Assembly (NCBI GenBank): GCA_031255395.1
Contig: JAIRSQ010000067.1
Coordinates: 1 to 9,108, forward strand
DNA: 9,108 bases
From: Spirochaetaceae bacterium
GTDB taxonomy: Bacteria > Spirochaetota > Spirochaetia > Treponematales > Breznakiellaceae
Direction: 5' to 3'
Below, one piece after another: positions 5,291-9,108 of the stretch. Every line of letters begins with the position of its first letter. The first letter of the stretch is position 1. The notes below the pieces were generated by a model, which was not told where the DNA came from, made no database searches, and saw only the letters and a list, made by a program, of their open reading frames with translations. The translations under genes and the position numbers were made by a program.

Positions 5291-7168
5291 ATGACGCAAA
5301 ATTTAAATTTTTACGATATTATACGTCTGTACGCGTTGCGGAACAACTCGCCGTATATATCGGCTGACATTCTGACTAAATTTTTGCGAAAAAACGGGTC
5401 AAGACCGGACGCTCCTCCTGAGTTGAAATTCTGGGCGGAAAACACCCATAAAAAGCTGCTGGCGGAAATAACAAAACTTTCCGAGGCCGGAAAATGCGTA
5501 ATAAAAGAAGAACCGCAGGCCGTGAAAATATTTTTGCCGGATTTCATGATTGATAAAATTGAAGAGCTGTACATTTCGGCAGACATAACGGCGGACAAGC
5601 CTTTTCCAAGCATGGAAAAAATATCCGAAGATATTCCCAATGAATATGTCAGAAATATTTCAGTGGAAGCCGGCCTCATCAACTATCTTGCCTCGCCCCA
5701 GACGACGCGGATGCCCGTGTTAAAACTGTTGTTTCCCGACAGATTCTCCAACATGGCGGTGCTCCCGGACATGCTTCCGGGACGCGTTTTGGAAATATCG
5801 CTGTTAAAAATAAAACGGTCAATACAAAAAAATATGCTGGCGGATTTTTACCAGCAAAAACTTATGGCGCATTTTACGGGGCAGGAATTACGCGTAAGGG
5901 CGTTTTTTAATAATATTATGCAGAATCAATCCGCTTGCATTACAGACATCGAAGAATCGAGCGATTTTGTGTTTTCATCATGGATATTTCTATGCTCGAT
6001 GATAAAAACCTATGTCAACACCCTGATTGGACGCAACGGCCAAATTTTTCCGGAAAACGTGGCGTTGTATCAGGCGGCAATGATGACGCTTGTTATTGTT
6101 AATCATTATAAAATTATCGCGATAAACAAGCGCAATAAAGAAATGGCTTTTGCCGCCGTCTATGGAAAAATGGCGGAGCCGCCCTATATGTACTGGCTGA
6201 ATGATGTTTCAAATTTTACCGGGCCGGGCGGCTTGCGAATTTTACAAAATTATACCGAAGAGGATTTAAACGAATGGATAAAGCGAAAAACAGCTATAAC
6301 GGCTGATAAACTGCCAGATCTGATTAAATTTACCGGAAACGAAAAAATGGACTTTTTTGTAAGGAAAGACAAGGTTTTTCCGCTTTGTTCGGCGTTATTA
6401 AAGGACGTGCAGAATAAAGTTAAATCCGAAATCGTAAACCGTTGGATAAAAACACTACGCGGGTACCGTAAGGAAAAAGCCATGGAAAATGATCAGGATT
6501 TTGATGAACTTGTAAGAAAATCGGTATGGTTATACGCGCCGGCCTTTGTAACCGTGCTTCGCGATAAAAAAACCTTCATTTTATGGAGAGAACTTCTTGA
6601 TGAGGGCGAGGACACTTCAACCGCTGACAAATATTTTGACAGCGGCGCCTCAGCTCCGTTAAAGAAAATATTGCGCTTAAAACGCGAGGAGCTGCTGCTT
6701 TATTGCAGGCTTTCGCTGCCGTTCTGGTATTCAGTTCCTTTTATCGTGCTGTTGGCGCGTTTACTGAAGCGCGGATTTAACAAAGAAAAAGACAGCGCGG
6801 AATCTGAAAAGAAAGAAGCGTCTGACAAGGCGTCAAACCTTAAAACTTCGGCAAAAAAACTGGCTAAAGAAATAACGCCAAAAGATTTGACGCTGGACGA
6901 GTATGTTACAAAGACCATTGACCGCTGGAATCAACTTTTGAACAAACAGGCTCGCGAAAAACTAATACGGGATGTAAATAAAATCATAAAAGACTACATT
7001 CCTCACGCGTTAAAATTTTTTGGAAGCGGTATGTTGAATTCAGCGTTACTTGACGAGGTGGCGCAACGCGTTTTATATTCCAGTCCGGACCTGTCAAAAA
7101 TCAACAATAAAAACGCGTTGTGCCTGTACATAAAACTGTTCATAATAAAGACGCTGTCTGCGGGTTGA
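5291..7168 (+). CDS. Uncharacterised 625-residue protein, possibly spirochaete-specific
   Basis: I do not recognise this protein with confidence. I have a weak memory of a spirochaete DUF (DUF5312) of similar size but cannot confirm it. The N-terminus (about 5-90) is compact, alternating helices and a KCVIKEE/VKIFLP hairpin, and could be a winged-helix-like module. The middle (120-470) is mostly helical, with motif-like patches PPYMYWLNDVSNFTGPGG (297-314) and YTEEDLNEWIKRK (321-333). One hydrophobic stretch at about 474-492 (LSLPFWYSVPFIVLLARLL) might touch or span the membrane. A Lys/Glu/Ser-rich linker (494-530) and a helical C-terminal part (533-625) follow. There is no signal peptide and no catalytic motif I know. 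The start is the first ATG in frame after upstream stops, without a Shine-Dalgarno sequence. The gene is visibly A+T-richer than thrC. It lies 50 bases after the UPF0178 gene and 123 bases before the MinD/FlhG-like gene. Confidence 0.85.
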   Translation: MTQNLNFYDIIRLYALRNNSPYISADILTKFLRKNGSRPDAPPELKFWAENTHKKLLAEITKLSEAGKCVIKEEPQAVKIFLPDFMIDKIEELYISADITADKPFPSMEKISEDIPNEYVRNISVEAGLINYLASPQTTRMPVLKLLFPDRFSNMAVLPDMLPGRVLEISLLKIKRSIQKNMLADFYQQKLMAHFTGQELRVRAFFNNIMQNQSACITDIEESSDFVFSSWIFLCSMIKTYVNTLIGRNGQIFPENVALYQAAMMTLVIVNHYKIIAINKRNKEMAFAAVYGKMAEPPYMYWLNDVSNFTGPGGLRILQNYTEEDLNEWIKRKTAITADKLPDLIKFTGNEKMDFFVRKDKVFPLCSALLKDVQNKVKSEIVNRWIKTLRGYRKEKAMENDQDFDELVRKSVWLYAPAFVTVLRDKKTFILWRELLDEGEDTSTADKYFDSGASAPLKKILRLKREELLLYCRLSLPFWYSVPFIVLLARLLKRGFNKEKDSAESEKKEASDKASNLKTSAKKLAKEITPKDLTLDEYVTKTIDRWNQLLNKQAREKLIRDVNKIIKDYIPHALKFFGSGMLNSALLDEVAQRVLYSSPDLSKINNKNALCLYIKLFIIKTLSAG

Positions 7169-7219
7169 CGGTGCTCTGGCGGAGCGCAAAGCCGCGAATC
7201 CCGCTGTCCTGCGGCAGGT

Positions 7220-7247
7220 TAAATTTAAGGTCGATATTTTCCGATAC
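7220..7247 (+). promoter_or_regulatory. Candidate FliA (sigma-28)-type promoter before the MinD/FlhG-like gene
   Basis: TAAA (7220-7223) is followed after 16 bases by TCCGATAC (7240-7247), a six-of-eight match to GCCGATAA; the usual gap is 15. Initiation would fall near 7254, leaving a leader of about 38 bases with the GAGGAG ribosome binding site. No equally good TTGACA/TATAAT pair is seen in this gap. The preceding hairpin GTGCTC/GAGCGC (7171-7187) has no T-run, so readthrough from the gene upstream is also possible. Confidence 0.4.
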
Positions 7248-7291
7248 ATAAAGGACGGCTCAAAAACGGCCTAAAATCGAGAGGAGATTTC

Positions 7292-8431
7292 ATGCGTATT
7301 ATTCCGATTGCAAGCGGAAAGGGGGGGGTCGGCAAATCGCTGGTCGCGGCTAATTTAGCGGTTGTTTTCGCGCGGTCCGGAAAACGGGTAACGCTGGCCG
7401 ATTTGGACCTTGGAGCTTCCAATTTGCATCTTATTATCGGGCATCAAAAACCCGGCGGCAGTATCGGAATGTTTCTTAACAACCCAAAGATTGATTTTTC
7501 GGCGCTTGCGGCGGAAACGGATATACCTAATCTGCGTTTTATTCCCGGCGACTCTGAAATTCCCGGAGCCGCGACCTTAAAAATTTCCCAGCGAAACCAG
7601 CTTATCCGTCGCCTTTTGGCACTGGACGCTGATATTTTAATTCTGGACCTTGGCGCGGGAACGCACCAGTCTATTCTGGATTTTTTTCTGGTGTCTGGAC
7701 AGGGCATCATCGTAAGTTCTCCCGCCGTTACCGCCACGCTTAACGCCTATGTTTTCTTAAAAAACGTTGTGTTCAGGCTCATGTACAGCGCGTTTAAGCG
7801 CGGCAGCCCCGCTTATGATTACCTTGAACAATTACGCAAGGAAGGCGATGGCCTTAAGACGCTGTATCTGCCCAAGATGCTGGAAGATATTGAAAAGCGC
7901 GATCCTGTTTCATATACGAAATTCAAAACTTCTATAGAACGGTTTCAGCCGCGTCTCGTACTCAATATGCTGTCTTCCCCGAACGACGCCGCCGTCGCGA
8001 TGAAAATCCGCCGTTCCTGTGAAGCCTACCTTGGTCTGCGGGTGGAACATCTTGGCGTGATATACCGCGACAGCATTCAGGAAATAAGCCTGGCCTCCCG
8101 CCTTCCTGTTGTGCTGTACAAACCCCAGTCCATGCTGTCGCAAGCAATATGCCGCATCGCCGACAAGATCATGCAGATGCCGGAGGAAACGTCTCCGTTT
8201 ACGCTCGAATCCGCGGATGACAGTTATCAGGAAGCGGCTATCGAGGCGGAAACCGATTTTGAAAATAAAAAAGAATATGTCGAGGAACTGCTTCATTCGG
8301 GCGTGCTGTCGCAGGGCGATTTAATTGAAACTGTAGAATCCCAGCAACTGGAAATAAACAAAATAAAAAAGGAAAATTTATTCCTAAAAACCAAGCTGTC
8401 AAAAGCCCTGTCGCAGGGTTTTAAGCCGTAA
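7292..8431 (+). CDS. MinD/FlhG-like ParA-family ATPase with C-terminal coiled coil
   Basis: The protein has 379 residues. It opens with a deviant Walker A, SGKGGVGKS (8-16), with signature Lys10 and Lys15. DLDLGASNLH follows (37-46, switch I, Asp37 and Asp39), and Walker B/switch II is ILILDLGAGTH (115-125, Asp119). The DLGAG form is closer to FlhG/FleN-type proteins than to MinD or plasmid ParA. The SSPAVTATLNAYVFLKN region (about 141-157) matches their conserved SPEPTSxxDAYxxlK block. An added helical segment (about 158-215) precedes VLNMLSSPNDAAVAMKIRR, and the tail beyond about 295 is acidic and then coiled-coil-like. The N-terminal DQA motif by which FlhG activates FlhF is missing, and no obvious MinD-type membrane helix is seen. 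Such ATPases place flagella, chemosensory arrays or division sites. The ribosome binding site GAGGAG (7281-7286) fixes the start. No partner (FlhF, MinE, ParB) is in the window. Confidence 0.92.
   Translation: MRIIPIASGKGGVGKSLVAANLAVVFARSGKRVTLADLDLGASNLHLIIGHQKPGGSIGMFLNNPKIDFSALAAETDIPNLRFIPGDSEIPGAATLKISQRNQLIRRLLALDADILILDLGAGTHQSILDFFLVSGQGIIVSSPAVTATLNAYVFLKNVVFRLMYSAFKRGSPAYDYLEQLRKEGDGLKTLYLPKMLEDIEKRDPVSYTKFKTSIERFQPRLVLNMLSSPNDAAVAMKIRRSCEAYLGLRVEHLGVIYRDSIQEISLASRLPVVLYKPQSMLSQAICRIADKIMQMPEETSPFTLESADDSYQEAAIEAETDFENKKEYVEELLHSGVLSQGDLIETVESQQLEINKIKKENLFLKTKLSKALSQGFKP
7321..7328 (+). repeat. Eight-G homopolymer inside the Walker A codons
   Basis: Eight consecutive G span the last base of Lys10, Gly11, Gly12 and the first base of Val13 of the ATPase. 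One inserted G leads to a TAA, and one lost G to a TAG, each within about 12 codons, so either slip would abolish the protein. Gly codons could have avoided the run (GGC or GGT are used elsewhere in the gene). Confidence 0.9.
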
Positions 8432-8494
8432 ACCCGCCTGCGGACGCATCCAGCGCCGGCACCGGGCGGACAGGGCAAATGACACAATCTTTGA

Positions 8495-9108
8495 CTAGGA
8501 ATTATCGGGAAGCCGGATAATCCTGCCGGAGCCTACGGCGTTAAAATCGATAACCTCGGTGCCCCTGTAATATATCGTTCCGTTTCCGACGCCGTTAACG
8601 GACAAATCGCCTGTCGTCCAGGTAAGAATCTTCCCCGCGCCGACAATATTGGCGGCGGTGTCGGCGGCCTTGAAATTTTGCGCGTCGACTGTTCCGTCTC
8701 CGACCATGTTGATTTTGACGCTCTGTGCGCTTCCTGTTAACAGAATTGTCCCGCCTCCAGCCGTGTTTATCTCGACGGTCTCGCAATCAAGGCTGCCGCG
8801 GATCTCCGCCGCTCCAGCCTGTCCTATCATGAATGACGGAAGCGCCACATCGCCCGAAAACTCGACTGTCGCGTTATACGCCGCGCCGATGCCGGACAGG
8901 GGCGGGGTATATACGTCAACCGAAAAACGCGGGAATTTCTCCGCCTTTCCCTTCACGCGGATTTCCAGTTCGTTCTTCTTTTTTGTCCGCAGTTCGATTT
9001 TTTCGCTCAGATTTGACGGAGCGCTTATAACTATCCGTTGCGACTCCGAGCGATGAATCCTGACATCGGCGTTCGCGCGAATGTACAGAACCTCGAATGC
9101 GGGCGGCG
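8495..9108 (-). CDS. DUF2807 head GIN domain protein (partial at right edge)
   Basis: The frame is open from the right edge to the TAG at 8497-8495, giving 204 visible residues; the N-terminus and any signal peptide lie outside. A GTG at 8956 looks like a start but is internal, because the frame upstream continues with family-like sequence: FEVLYIRANADVRIHRS, RIVISAPSNLSEKIELRTK and ELEIRVKG. The rest is a beta-repeat with recurring short Gly motifs: GGGTILLTG, GDGTVDAQN, GAGKILTWT, GNGTIYYRG and GSGRIIRLP. Each follows a strand pair about 20 residues apart, as in the right-handed beta-helix of DUF2807 (putative auto-transporter adhesin head GIN domain). Members are usually exported and cell-surface or periplasmic, but their function is poorly known. 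The gene converges on the ATPase gene, 63 bases apart; I see no clear terminator between them. Confidence 0.88.
   Translation of the reverse strand, partial: PPAFEVLYIRANADVRIHRSESQRIVISAPSNLSEKIELRTKKKNELEIRVKGKAEKFPRFSVDVYTPPLSGIGAAYNATVEFSGDVALPSFMIGQAGAAEIRGSLDCETVEINTAGGGTILLTGSAQSVKINMVGDGTVDAQNFKAADTAANIVGAGKILTWTTGDLSVNGVGNGTIYYRGTEVIDFNAVGSGRIIRLPDNS

Noticed and set aside
7171..7228. Terminator after the 625-residue gene
   Set aside because: The GTGCTC/GAGCGC stem (7171-7187) and CCTG/CAGG (7208-7218) are small; the first has no T-run and the second is followed only by TTAAATTT.
8432..8494. Terminator between the convergent ATPase and DUF2807 genes
   Set aside because: Only short or imperfect GC-rich inverted repeats without a T-run on either strand could be found.

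Overview
The window reads as a piece of a bacterial chromosome from a spirochaete, most likely a gut-type treponeme of moderate to high G+C. This is inference. It rests on a relaxed spirochaete-style lipobox, a MinD/FlhG-like ATPase with a long C-terminal coiled coil next to a large orphan protein, and FliA-like promoter boxes. No rRNA or other phylogenetic marker is present. I see no mobile element, tRNA, rRNA or CRISPR array.

Layout. (1) 1-869, + strand: the C-terminal part of the ferrous iron permease FeoB, cut by the window edge, followed by a 46-residue Cys-rich membrane peptide of the FeoB-associated type. (2) 930-2246, - strand: an MFS transporter convergent with the iron genes, with a strong GC-rich terminator hairpin at its 3' end. 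(3) About 2247-2461: a divergent intergenic region. It holds a near-perfect + strand Rho-independent terminator with no + strand gene before it; its loop carries CCTCCTT, so a small RNA is possible. (4) 2462-3289, + strand: a lipoprotein with a DUF3298/RsiV-like C-terminal domain. (5) 3322-5240, + strand: a good sigma-70-type promoter, threonine synthase (thrC) and a UPF0178 (YaiI/YqxD) protein five bases behind it, forming one operon. (6) 5291-7168, + strand: a 625-residue protein I cannot assign, clearly richer in A+T than its neighbours. An exact GCCGATAA sits just ahead of its start. (7) 7292-8431, + strand: a MinD/FlhG-like deviant Walker A ATPase with a strong ribosome binding site, a FliA-like promoter candidate, and an eight-G run inside the Walker A codons. 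(8) 8495-9108, - strand: the C-terminal part of a DUF2807 (head GIN domain) beta-repeat protein that enters from beyond the right edge.

Most of the window is housekeeping: iron uptake, threonine synthesis and transport. The part that stands out is 5240-8431. There an uncharacterised large protein and a MinD/FlhG-like ATPase lie together, each preceded by a sequence like the -10 box of the flagellar sigma factor. A job in cell-pole, flagellar or division-site organisation is a reasonable guess, but the sequence does not prove it.
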